From positions 2,480,001 through 2,544,000 of the forward strand of contig WHVY01000008.1 in NCBI GenBank assembly GCA_022266195.1: a stretch of DNA of 64,000 nt, written 5' to 3'. Below are positions 51,445 to 60,832 of this stretch, piece by piece (the stretch's first letter is position 1; each line of letters opens with the position of its first letter). Made by a program: the position numbers and the translations under genes. Under the pieces are notes generated by a model. That model did no database searches, was not told where the DNA came from, and saw nothing but the letters and a program-made list of their open reading frames with translations. The stretch comes from Tetranychus cinnabarinus (lineage: Eukaryota; Arthropoda; Arachnida; Trombidiformes; Tetranychidae).

Positions 51445-53444
51445 ATGGTTCAGATTGCAGGTGCTCAGGTTGTTCCTTCGCTTGATGATTTGATTAAACA
51501 GGGTATTGAAGAGTTTGAGAAAATTTTCCAGGCTGAAGCTACGGTTGTTGGATTCTCTCCTGGTCGAGTTAATCTGATTGGTGATCATGTTGATTACAAT
51601 GATGGACTTGTTCTTCCTATGGTTAGTTTCTACATAACTTCTTTCATTATTTACATTTCTTTCATTTTTTAACTTTTTCCAAAATGAAAAATACTTGTGC
51701 TATCTCCTAACCTATTCTTATTTTGTCATCACTTGTTAACGATTTTTCATGGACTTTTTGATACAATTTTTTGATTGTTCTGTATTTATTAGGTAAACAG
51801 GAAAGTAATGATATGGTTTTGGTATACATTTTTTAAATAGAAAATTAAAATAGTAAAATTCATTTAATTGTTTTGATTTTCTTGCTAACAATTAATTGGG
51901 GTGTTAACTTCAATTTGGATGTGTTTTCATAATTAAAAATTGCGTCTAACACAATTAGATTACGATTTAATCAAATCATCATTTTTGAGATTTTTTAAAA
52001 ATTAGATTTGATTGACAATTTCGTATGATTTACAATGAATAATTGTGAAAAATCAACATCAATTTAAAGCGAAAGATCTATTCAATCTGATGTGCAAGAA
52101 ATTATTATTCGCAATTATAATCCTTTGATTACAATCAAGTCACAATTTAGTATAAATCCTCAATAGAAGGGATTTTTTAACATAGAAAAAACAGGCTAAA
52201 CATATCAAAACTTTCCTGTTTACCTAATATATGCATTTTTGCTTTATGCTCTAAATGTTCTTTTGTTTTCATTTTATCCAAAATTCTTACCAGGCGATAC
52301 CAGTTTACACTGTTGTCATTGGAGCTCCAAACTCATTTCAAATATGTCGGATTGAGTCACTTTCAAACAAATTGGAAAGTCCAAAACGAGTTGAATTAAA
52401 GTTTGACAGCTTGACAATCGGACCCCCTTCTTGGTCTAATTACGTCAAAGGAGTTATCTCTACTTTTCCAGGTAAGATCTTTCACGAGGAATCATTTTGC
52501 ACTCATTACAATTTTCTGTCTAATTTGTTTTTAAAGGAATCAAAAAGCCTTTTGATGCTCTCATTTTGAGTTCCATACCTATTGGCGCCGGACTTTCAAG
52601 TTCAGCAGCTCTTGAAGTTGCCTTCTTCAATTTCCTACAAGGCCTGAGTGGAAGTGATCTTGGAATAAGGTAGCTATGAATTTTTGCATTTTATGAAAGT
52701 ACTAATATATTATCTATTCCATTTCGCTATAGTAAACAAGAAATAGCTTTGCTTTGTCAGAATGCTGAACATACTTTTGCTGGTGTACCTTGTGGAATCA
52801 TGGATCAATTCGTGGTTGTTATGGGAAAAAAAGATCACGCTTTACTCATTGACTGCCGGTCTTTATCAACTGAATTGGTTCCTTTGGTTTCAGATGATAT
52901 AGTCATTTTAGTTGCCAACTCAAATATTCGCCACGAGCTAGCTGGAAGTGAATATTCATCCAGACGAAAAAATTGTGAACAAGTAGCTCAGATGTTGGGT
53001 AAAAGTAGTTTACGAGATGTTTCAATGAAAGAATTAGAGACGAGTCAAACAGTTTTACCCTTAGAACAATATCAATATTCTAGGCATGTAATAACCGAGA
53101 TTGAAAGAGCTTTGAGTGCTTCAGAAGCTCTTAAAAAAAGTGATTACGTTATCTTTGGAGCTTTAATGACCCAGAGTCACTGCTCTTTAAGAGATGATTA
53201 TAAAGTTTCTGTTCCTGAAATAGATGAGCTTTGTGAAATTGCTCTTGAATCTGAGGGAGTTTATGGGTCAAGGATAACTGGTGGAGGTTTTGGTGGTTGC
53301 ACCGTAACCCTAGTTAGTGCCAATAAGGTTGAGTCGACAATCAATAACATGATGACAAAATCTAGGATTTCAGTAGATTTTTATGTTTTCAAACCAGCTG
53401 AAGGTGCTAGTTACAAGAACCTTCCCTCGAAAAAGTCTTTCTAA
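51445..53444 (+). CDS. GALK1: Galactokinase (GALK1 type)
   Basis: Phosphorylates alpha-D-galactose to galactose-1-phosphate with ATP, the entry step of the Leloir pathway in the cytosol. Exons 51445-51621, 52294-52471, 52537-52669 and 52733-53444 join in phase; 399 residues against 392 in human GALK1. All GHMP-kinase motifs are present: the galactokinase signature GRVNLIGDHVDYNDGLVLPM (about residues 40-59), the ATP-binding loop PIGAGLSSSAAL, the catalytic aspartate in GIMDQF, the block NIRHELAGSEYSSRR and motif 3 RITGGGFGGCTVTLV. I start at ATG 51445; the open frame could only extend upstream to a TTG. Introns 2 and 3 are about 65 bases, but intron 1 is 672 bases because it contains a transposable element (51789-52227). 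Polyadenylation signal at 53735-53740. Confidence 0.97.
51789..52227. mobile_element. MITE (non-autonomous DNA transposon) in GALK intron 1
   Basis: TTAGGTAAACAGGAAAGT at 51789-51806 is perfectly complementary to ACTTTCCTGTTTACCTAA at 52210-52227. Counting outward to inward, 25 of 27 terminal bases match. The element is flanked on both sides by TA (51787-51788 and 52228-52229), as expected for a TA target-site duplication. The interior is about 385 bases of AT-rich DNA with no open frame. These are the marks of a miniature inverted-repeat element; TA duplication points to a Tc1/mariner-type transposase acting in trans, which is inference. It sits wholly in the intron and spares the splice sites. 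Confidence 0.85.
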
Positions 53445-53965
53445 CTTTTTCATTAACTTGAATGAAAAAAAGGATGTGATTTATTTTTGTAATGCATTTT
53501 TTATAACAATGCTATATGGTAGTGCTGATTTAAAGGATAAGGAAAAGAGAAGATTAAGTTAAGGAAGCTGCGACTTTTAATGTATGACTTACCCGACAAG
53601 TTGAACATGATTGCTAATTTTATCTAGATTGAAAAGGGGTTCAAAAAAACTAAGTTGTTTTGAACTCTCAGTTCAACCAAATGCTTTTCAAGATTTTGTT
53701 AAATCTTACCACAAGAAATTTGTTCACAACCTTTAATAAACAGATTTTTTAAATGAAATTTAAGAAACATATTAATGTGAATTTATCTTTATTTAAGGAC
53801 TAAAAAATTTTTTGAATGATCACAAATGCTTAAAATAAATACAATAAATTGTCGGGCTATGTATATATAAATCTACAGAGTATTTGGCTTTTTGCAATAT
53901 ATATTTTCATCTTTGTTACTCTAATCACACGGGTTTCTCTTTTTTTGGCCTTTCGAGGGGAACTT
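53445..53965. other. Convergent 3' flank of galactokinase and the acidic gene
   Basis: About 520 bases between two stop codons. It contains the galactokinase polyadenylation signal AATAAA (53735-53740) and no supported frame. Confidence 0.5.
53735..53740 (+). promoter_or_regulatory. Polyadenylation signal, galactokinase
   Basis: AATAAA about 290 bases after the galactokinase stop codon, followed by a T-rich stretch. It is the best candidate for the transcript 3' end. Confidence 0.55.
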
Positions 53966-54541
53966 TTAATAGAAACTGCGGCATCCACCACATCTCTTAC
54001 ATATTATATACATGATTGGTTCTCTATAACTGTCGTATTCATCGTCTTCATCGTCCTCTTCCTCGTCGTCGTCTTCAGTTTCTTCGTCGTCGTCTTCATT
54101 TTCGGCTTCATCGCTGGCATCGTAAGAACTGTCTGTCCCATCAAACGAAACTTCGGAAGAGCTTTCAAAGCTCGAATAAGAGCTCTCATAAGAGCTTACA
54201 AATGAACCTTCAAGCGAAGATAACTCTTCGACAGATGAATATTCAGAAAATACTTCTGAGTTATACGTTGAATAAACTGAGTCAACAGTTGACTCGAATT
54301 GTTCTTCTGGCTCGCTGTCGATTTCTTCCTCATCTTCTTCATCGTCATCATCTTCTTCTTCTTCTTCCTCTGTTGATTCTTCGTGTTGAATTTCGCCCAT
54401 AACACGGTAGTAGGGTATGTATTGAACGTACGGTACATAAGGCACGTATGGTGCCGGATATGGGAGCACAGCTTGGTTTACGGCGATTATTTGTCCTGTG
54501 TGAGGATGAACTAGCAAAGTGATGGTCAAGCACTGTTCCAT
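53966..54541 (-). CDS. Orphan acidic Ser/Tyr/Glu-rich protein
   Basis: A 191-residue frame that I do not recognise. ATG at 54541 is chosen; the open frame extends four more codons only to a GTG. Segments in order: a short N-terminal non-polar region (MEQCLTITLLVHPHTGQII), a Pro/Tyr/Val stretch with repeated PYVPYV units (about 28-45), a Glu/Asp block (about 54-75), a Ser/Tyr/Glu/Phe region with repeated SSYES/SSFES-like units (about 85-140), a second Asp/Glu block (about 145-172) and a C-terminal CKRCGGC cluster. There is no convincing signal peptide or membrane helix. Low complexity makes homology weak, but the gene has a TATA box (54741-54747) and a good 3' splice site in the leader (near 54601), so transcription is likely. 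The antisense frames over it are shadows of its repeats. Confidence 0.65.
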   Translation of the reverse strand: MEQCLTITLLVHPHTGQIIAVNQAVLPYPAPYVPYVPYVQYIPYYRVMGEIQHEESTEEEEEEDDDDEEDEEEIDSEPEEQFESTVDSVYSTYNSEVFSEYSSVEELSSLEGSFVSSYESSYSSFESSSEVSFDGTDSSYDASDEAENEDDDEETEDDDEEEDDEDDEYDSYREPIMYIICKRCGGCRSFY

Positions 54542-54740
54542 TGTGTATTGCACTGGTAGATGATTTCACTAGGTTGTTTAAATGAAGAACTGAGGATCTG
54601 TGAAAGAACAGAGAAATTGTTAATAGATCAATCACAACAATCAAACAAGAACAACTTTCCAGAAGGTTGAACTGACACGAATGAAGTTTACTGATGGATA
54701 ATACAGATACATATGATAACAAAACGCGAAAATCTTGGAC
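54542..54740 (-). other. 5' leader of the acidic gene with a probable intron
   Basis: On the minus strand TTTCTCTGTTCTTTCACAG, ending at about 54601, is a strong polypyrimidine acceptor lying between the TATA box and the start codon. The matching donor is not obvious, so the leader exon boundaries are uncertain. Confidence 0.5.
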
Positions 54741-54747
54741 TTTTATA
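54741..54747 (-). promoter_or_regulatory. TATA box of the acidic gene
   Basis: TATAAAA on the minus strand, about 200 bases before the start codon, in the context CAGTATAAAAGTCC. Transcription would start near 54715. It is the clearest TATA box I saw before any gene in this window; the neighbouring housekeeping genes lack one, which suggests regulated or tissue-specific expression. Confidence 0.6.
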
Positions 54748-55217
54748 CTGAATGTGGTCGACCTAAACGGCTTATGTTCACTGAAAGGCCGCGAGCAAAA
54801 GTTTAAAACAATGTGGCATCTGATGGTTAACTTGACTATTTTAATCCGCCTATTCATTACTAATCTGAAGATTGTTATAACTAGTAGTGCTAGTGTTCGT
54901 TAACCCAGATTATAAATTTTAGTTTGATTTTTCTATTTTAATCAGTTTAAAAAACTTGAAGAAAAGGTTCAAGATTAAAAATTTATGAAGCGAAATTTGG
55001 ATCAGAAATTATATGAAAAAATCACTTTCGTGTTTATTGAAAAATTTTCAGTCTTACTCGGATAGTTCAAATGATGTTCGAGTGTTTAAATTAAGTTATT
55101 ACAATTTGGTTTTCAGGCAAATTTTCAAGACTATTCAGAATATTTTAATTTATGTTGTTTTTTCAATATTTTGTAATTAAATGGTGAAAATTTTGAAAGT
55201 TATACTAGTCAACTTCA
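54748..55217. other. Intergenic DNA, acidic gene to EMC1
   Basis: About 470 bases between two minus-strand genes. TTTATT at 55033-55038 is AATAAA on the minus strand, about 180 bases past the EMC1 stop, and is its likely polyadenylation signal. No supported coding frame. Confidence 0.45.
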
Positions 55218-58124
55218 CTATTTCCAGGCAGCATTGAGCGTTTTTCTTGATGCCAGGTATTTTGTTGCTATAGAGAATAACAAAAGAGCTGCGAGAACAA
55301 TTATTATTAAAAGATGATCAAAATCATCTTTAAGTATGTCGAATGTTTTTGATGGAGTAACTCGAGTATAATATATGTCCAAACCAGTGATAAATAAAAG
55401 GCAAGTTGACTCGAGTGAGGAAACACCGACATAAATATGGTTGACATCAGCCACCGATTGATTGTAGTTAATAATCCCCTCTGATGGAATAGGTAATTCT
55501 GGTATGTAAGGCGGAAGATAGACACCACCTTCCTCCATGGCTGCTGCTGAAGAAGCGTACTTTGAGGTGGCAAATGAAGCTCGTCGTGGGTCAAAGAAAA
55601 TTTTGGGTAGAGAAAGAATACCTCCTGAAGTAAGTGCAATGAGAATATGTTTATTAGTAATTCCACGAATTGTTTGTGTTTCTCTCATTGCTCTGATACC
55701 GGTAGGGAAAATAAATGACAAGTGTTCCACTATCTTAGGTGGTGTTCGAACTGGCGGTGGAGGAGGCATCTCTTTACCTTCAAATAATTCCAATGAGCTT
55801 ATCTCAATTCTTCTTTGTTTCTCATTGTAGAAAGAGTAAATGATAAAGTTTTCAGAATGAACTAAATGTACAGGATCAGAAGCTCGTCGATGCACAACGG
55901 AATAGTAAATGGAACCAGTAATGGCATCGAGTAGATAAAATTGGACCACATTAATTTTACCAGATTCTTCATCAGTTGATTCTTCACCTCGGTTGATAAG
56001 AGCCACTAGATTGGGATTGAGATATTTGTAAAGCACAGCTCGATCAGCTAACACTTTACCTTGACTATGAACGTGTTCATCAACTTCTTTCCAGCCAACT
56101 TGAAGACATGATCCTATTAAGGTGGGTAAACTTAAACTCCACACTCGCTGAGCAATATCCTCATGTGAAGAGCCTGGAGAAGTTGGTTGCAGATGTCTCA
56201 ATGAATAGCCTGAAATTTGTTCACTAGTTTGCTTGGAGACCAGCATGTAGTAATTATTTTTATGAGATAAAAACGTTTCTCTAGTTGATTCTGGATAAAA
56301 TGTAACTTTGTCTGCTTCATTCATCAATATTATTCCTTTTATACCTTGATCATCAGCATGATGCATCAACATGGACAATTTAATACGAGTGTTCAAATCC
56401 AAACTATCTTCTACTCGGCCTTCTAATGGGTTATATGAGATTAAGTAGCCTTTCGGTGAAACTATGGTCACTTTTGGAGTGAAAAGATTGTGACGTTGCA
56501 GGTATACAGAGATTACAGGAATTTTATCACATTTTCTACCACGTTCCATCTCGATGGAATCAATTCTTTTTTGTTCTTCAATTATGTCATCTTTCAATTT
56601 ACCATCAAAATGGGTCCATATGATTTTCCCGTTTCGAACATTGTCCAAAACAAATAGTTTACCTCGTTTGGTGACGATGAAAAGTAATTTATGGAAACCA
56701 AAAACATCAGAGACTAATGATTTTTCCCTTGATTCTTCGTCAACAGATTCTAATGTTTTCTTTTCAGAAGTTAAAAATGATTCATATAATGATATGATAT
56801 ACTCTTGGATGGCAACAAATTGTGAGTAAATACGATTCTTGAATGAAGACAAGGATAGAAAATCATTTGGTGATCGAAAATCATGTTTAGCTGATGATGC
56901 TGAAAAATAGGGTAAAGATACGAATTGCGACCATATAATAGATGATAGACCTTCCTCGCGAGACCATTTCATATTTCCTTTAGAATCAAAGGAAGCAAGC
57001 CGCTGGTCATCGAATGTCACAATAAATTCAATCTCAGATCCAAATTGAACAATTGAAAATCGATGCAAGCTGTTTGCATGAGATTTACAATCGAAATTTG
57101 TCGAAACAGATTTCTCTACTTTCCAATCAAGTCCAAATTTTGAAATTTCAATACCAGTTTTAGTTGAACTAACACCATAGAATTGAGGATGGGATGGCTC
57201 GTTGGCGCTGGTCAAAATTGAGACCTTTTGAATTTTAGGGAATGTTGTTAGCCATTGTAGTCCACCTGATTTATCTTCATCAGAAGCTACTTTGTAGAGG
57301 TAAAATCTTTCAGTCTCCTTCGTGTTTCGAACAATTTTCAAGCCAAAGTAACCAACATCAGCACCATTTTGATTCAATATTCTTTCAAGAACATACCGTT
57401 TATCGCCCGGTAAGGCTTCTGGAAGTGGTTGATTGGACCATCTTGAGTCTCTCAGCGCGATATAATGTAGAGAAAATGATGTTAAGCAAACAAGATTGTC
57501 TACTCCAACAAATATACAATCATTTTCAAGGTTTACATCTGTTGGACTTCCATCAAGATTTGTCCATTCTTGTTCCTCTGGTTTAGCATTTGGCTGATCT
57601 TTATTCACTAAGAACTGGAATTTTTTAAGTTGACTACCCGATTCACCACATAATACATTGACCAAACTTTTAGATGCATCAATGGACACCAAACAATTTT
57701 GGCTACCTTGGAGGAAATGACTATTTTCTGCGATTAAAAAACCATAGTCATCTTGTGACCATTTTCGTATGAAAATTTTACTCCCGTTTTTCGTTTTATA
57801 TAGACTAACTGTAATTAAACCATCAGTTTTATGCAAAGAGGAGCCAATTAGTCGACCTTGTTCCTCTTGAATATTTCTCCAAGCTATTTCTCCTTTTCTA
57901 TTGATAGCTGAGATAACATTTGTTTCACCGGTGGTGCAGAAAATGAGATCTTTAGTTTCACTGTTAGATCTCATACAGCTGTCTACATCGATTCCAATGA
58001 ACTGTTGTCTCCAATCCCACTTGTGAATTTGATCTTCATATAAAGCGTAGCTGGACTTTAATAATGTCAATTTGATTATTAAAAGTAGCAACATGATTCT
58101 AAGGATTTCACAGGCACAGCTCAT
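55218..58124 (-). CDS. EMC1: ER membrane protein complex subunit 1
   Basis: Luminal-propeller subunit of the EMC insertase, which inserts tail-anchored and multi-pass proteins into the ER membrane. A single exon of 968 residues; human EMC1 is about 993. ATG 58124 is chosen; the frame extends four codons further only to a GTG. Signal peptide residues 1-27 (MLLLLIIKLTLL core, cut near SSYA). The mature start LYEDQIHKWDWRQQFIG is the conserved EMC1 opening, followed by beta-propeller repeats such as VISAINRKGEIAWR and GKLFVLDNVRNGKIIW. The C-terminal DUF1620 region includes GIRAMRETQTIRGITNKHILIALTSGGILSLPK, DPRR and LPPYIPELPIP. One membrane helix near the end (LLIIIVLAALLLFSIATKYL) precedes the tail ASRKTLNAAWK. 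The lack of introns over 2.9 kb is unusual for the family but not for this genome. Head-to-head with gankyrin. Confidence 0.96.
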   Translation of the reverse strand: MSCACEILRIMLLLLIIKLTLLKSSYALYEDQIHKWDWRQQFIGIDVDSCMRSNSETKDLIFCTTGETNVISAINRKGEIAWRNIQEEQGRLIGSSLHKTDGLITVSLYKTKNGSKIFIRKWSQDDYGFLIAENSHFLQGSQNCLVSIDASKSLVNVLCGESGSQLKKFQFLVNKDQPNAKPEEQEWTNLDGSPTDVNLENDCIFVGVDNLVCLTSFSLHYIALRDSRWSNQPLPEALPGDKRYVLERILNQNGADVGYFGLKIVRNTKETERFYLYKVASDEDKSGGLQWLTTFPKIQKVSILTSANEPSHPQFYGVSSTKTGIEISKFGLDWKVEKSVSTNFDCKSHANSLHRFSIVQFGSEIEFIVTFDDQRLASFDSKGNMKWSREEGLSSIIWSQFVSLPYFSASSAKHDFRSPNDFLSLSSFKNRIYSQFVAIQEYIISLYESFLTSEKKTLESVDEESREKSLVSDVFGFHKLLFIVTKRGKLFVLDNVRNGKIIWTHFDGKLKDDIIEEQKRIDSIEMERGRKCDKIPVISVYLQRHNLFTPKVTIVSPKGYLISYNPLEGRVEDSLDLNTRIKLSMLMHHADDQGIKGIILMNEADKVTFYPESTRETFLSHKNNYYMLVSKQTSEQISGYSLRHLQPTSPGSSHEDIAQRVWSLSLPTLIGSCLQVGWKEVDEHVHSQGKVLADRAVLYKYLNPNLVALINRGEESTDEESGKINVVQFYLLDAITGSIYYSVVHRRASDPVHLVHSENFIIYSFYNEKQRRIEISSLELFEGKEMPPPPPVRTPPKIVEHLSFIFPTGIRAMRETQTIRGITNKHILIALTSGGILSLPKIFFDPRRASFATSKYASSAAAMEEGGVYLPPYIPELPIPSEGIINYNQSVADVNHIYVGVSSLESTCLLFITGLDIYYTRVTPSKTFDILKDDFDHLLIIIVLAALLLFSIATKYLASRKTLNAAWK

Positions 58125-59172
58125 TACAAAAAACACAAGAGATAAAAAGGTTGAAAGAAAAAGATTGCAGGTTAAATAGGAAAAAAGATTATGAAATCAC
58201 AGAAATGTCAGAGACTGAATTGTGCCATTTTCTTGCACTTAATATGTTGATTTGGTTATTAAATTAACCCAGATGATCAAAATTCTGAATCCTGGATAAT
58301 CGAGTTGATGAAATTGAAATTTAAATCCACACATCCAGAAAAAAATGCAAGTTGCAGTTTGCAACCAGATAAATAATGCCATCTGTTGTTATTTGAACAA
58401 AGTTCAAGAATGGTTATTTTTCAGCATTTTTTAATTAATTATAAATTGTTTTTCATTTATTTTTTATTTATTTTGTGTTGTCCTACTATTATTTGAACAA
58501 TCTTTTCTCCCATAAATATCATTACCAGTGTAGTTTTGTTTATCGGCATAAAATTGAAAGAGTAACATCGTTTGGCAGGACGGCGAACTCAGCTCTTTGG
58601 CAAGTTTTCATGTTTAAAAGGCAAATAAACTACTGAAACCAAAACTCTAATGAACAAATAATCTGAGAAAAAATCATTAGGAAAAGATAACTAACAAAAA
58701 CAAACCTAGAAAAATAATCAGTATGATACTGAATGAAATATGATCAGACTGGGAAAATAAACAAACTCGATAAATATGCAGAATATTAAGTTTGGCTGAA
58801 TCGAGCATTGGATGGATTGTGGACCTGGTGTGATGCATTTTTGTTGACTTTGTCGAAGTCATTCATTGTGTTTTTTTGTGGCGACCAGAAGGAATATACA
58901 TTCAGTGAATGCTTTAAAATTCAATATTTTTCTAGTTTGATTGAGCATCGATTGTAATCGATTACCTGAATAATCGCTAATCGCCCATCTCTACATTGTA
59001 GAACGCATTGAAGTTTATGTTTCTCTTTATGCTCATTGCTTTTCGCGATCTGTTTTGCTTTCTCTGTTCTTTGATTCTAATGACTTCAAATACTGTACTT
59101 GAAATTATCAGTTTGAAATAAATTTAAAAATTGAATAAATCTGAAAACTGTGGACGACATCTCATAATAACT
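58125..59172. promoter_or_regulatory. Divergent promoter region of EMC1 and gankyrin
   Basis: About 1.05 kb between start codons. TAATGCCATCTGT at 58375-58387 (AGATGGC in the sense direction of EMC1) repeats the 13 bases found upstream of eIF3A. ATCGATTGTAATCGAT at about 58947-58962 is a palindromic pair of ATCGAT sites, resembling DREF-type elements of arthropod housekeeping promoters. No TATA box identified. Confidence 0.4.
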
Positions 59173-60204
59173 ATGGTGAGTATACTTTATTGTCAATTTG
59201 TTGCTTCGATACTATTTTCGTTTAATGACTGAAGCACAATAAAATTTTCAGCTCTTTAATAAACTTAATTATCGTATTTTCTTGTTCCTTTATCTTCGAC
59301 TCTCATAGTCTTCAGAAGATAGAACGCTTTTACATGTTGCTGCCTCTGAAGGCGATTTAACCAAAGTGAAAGAAATCCTCAAAGATCCTAAAACTGAATT
59401 GGATGCAACTGATGAGGTAAGTTATCAGAAAAAGGAATTAAGATTGAGTTTTTTAATTTATACCACTTTTTATAGGAAAGCTTTTGTTTGAGGGGTTTTA
59501 TATTTTGATAATACGACTTATTGTTTTTCAATACTTTAATACTCTTGTCATATCAAGTTCTTGTTTATTTTGAGCTGGGCCCTTTAAAACTGGTATAAGT
59601 TTCATTATCTCAACAAAAAGATTCATTTTTTTAATATTTTAATGTCACTATAAAAGTTAGGTTGGACACCGTTAATGATTGCTTGCTCAGCGGGTAATAT
59701 TGAAATTGTTAAGGAACTCATTGGATCTGGTGCCGACATAAACCGACCAAACATTAATGGACAAACTGTCTTGCATTATGCTGCATCTAAATCTCATTTT
59801 GAAATTTGTGAATTACTTTTGAACAGCAAGGCTGATGTCAATCCCCAAGACAAATACGGATCAACTCCTTTACATCGAGCTGCATCCAAAGGAAACACTA
59901 AAATTGTTAATTTACTATTATCATCTCCTCACATTCAAGTCAATATTCAAGATAACTTCGGGAATACCCCGTTGCACTGTGCTTGCGAGGAGGAACGATT
60001 GGCCGAATGCAAAGCACTCATTGAATCTGGCGGAGATCTTGAAATTTTGAACAAAGTAATTAGTCTTTTTTGTTAAATATTGGATCACAGGATTTAAATA
60101 TTAATTTCGTTTTTTTACTATTTCAGGAGAAGCAAACTCCATTGGATTTATGTAAAAGATACCAAGTACGGAAAAAAATTGCCTCTGGTGAATTCGATCT
60201 GTGA
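59173..60204 (+). CDS. PSMD10: Gankyrin, proteasome assembly chaperone
   Basis: Ankyrin-repeat chaperone (PSMD10, yeast Nas6) that binds the Rpt3 ATPase tail during 19S proteasome assembly. Exons: 59173-59175, 59309-59416, 59657-60055 and 60127-60204; about 195 residues after joining. The first coding exon is only the ATG, directly followed by the donor GTGAGT. I chose acceptor 59308 because it gives MSSEDRTLLHVAASEG in frame, and acceptor 59656 for exon 3 because it gives DE-LGWTPLMIACSAGN. At least six ankyrin repeats follow, with GQTVLHYAASKSHFEICELLL, GSTPLHRAASKGN and GNTPLHCACEEERLAEC, the last being a gankyrin-specific block. The C-terminus is EKQTPLDLCKRYQVRKKI. Polyadenylation signal at 60266-60271. 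Confidence 0.93.
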
Positions 60205-60832
60205 GATCCATAAAAATATTTTTCGGCTGTCCTTATAAACTAATCGAATGTCTTCGTGAACTCTCAATAAAGTTAATTTTTCAAGATGCTCCAACTGAAG
60301 GGATTTATTTCGATGAGTCTTGCTCAAAGGCTCTTTTTCATGTCTTATTCAATCGATTAAATTTACCTGCTCTTTCATATGTTTTTTAAATTATTTGATT
60401 AAAATCAATTTTTTATCATTAGCAATTAGATTTAAAATATGTTTCAGCAAAAGCGCCGAGACTTGACTCAAAAGAACTATTGCAATTTCTATAAAGTCCC
60501 TTAGTAACCAAGCAATGAGGCAATGCTAAGCATTGAATGCTTCGTAGTTCCATGGATGTAAAATTTAAATTTTTTGAATTGTTTTGTGCAAATTGATTCA
60601 ACGTTGAGTTACTTTATTTGGAGAAAATTCATTAAATTAAAGTTCCGTGTTCTCTTAAGGTTAATTATTTTTTGTTAGACACTAGTGGTCCGATTTTATC
60701 ATTTAAAAAGGTTTGTTTTTTTCAATCATAGCCATTTGTTTACTTTTTTGCAACTCAGCACGTTTTTCTTATGGTACTTGGTTATTTTACCCTTTCAAGT
60801 TTTTCATTCATATTTTTTAGAATTGCCATAAA
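60205..60832. other. Intergenic DNA, gankyrin to WDR74
   Basis: About 630 bases between two plus-strand genes. It holds the gankyrin polyadenylation signal AATAAA (60266-60271). TATTTTTTAG ending at 60820, 12 bases before the WDR74 ATG, looks like a 3' splice site for a 5' UTR intron. Nothing else supported. Confidence 0.45.
60266..60271 (+). promoter_or_regulatory. Polyadenylation signal, gankyrin
   Basis: AATAAA 62 bases after the gankyrin stop codon, with T-rich sequence downstream. Confidence 0.6.

Noticed and set aside
51208..51588. 126-residue minus-strand frame upstream of and over galactokinase exon 1
   Set aside because: It overlaps a confidently identified coding exon on the other strand and has no family features.
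54016..54857. Several frames antisense to or overlapping the acidic gene
   Set aside because: The Arg/Leu/His or Lys/Met-rich translations are by-products of GAA/GAT repeats.
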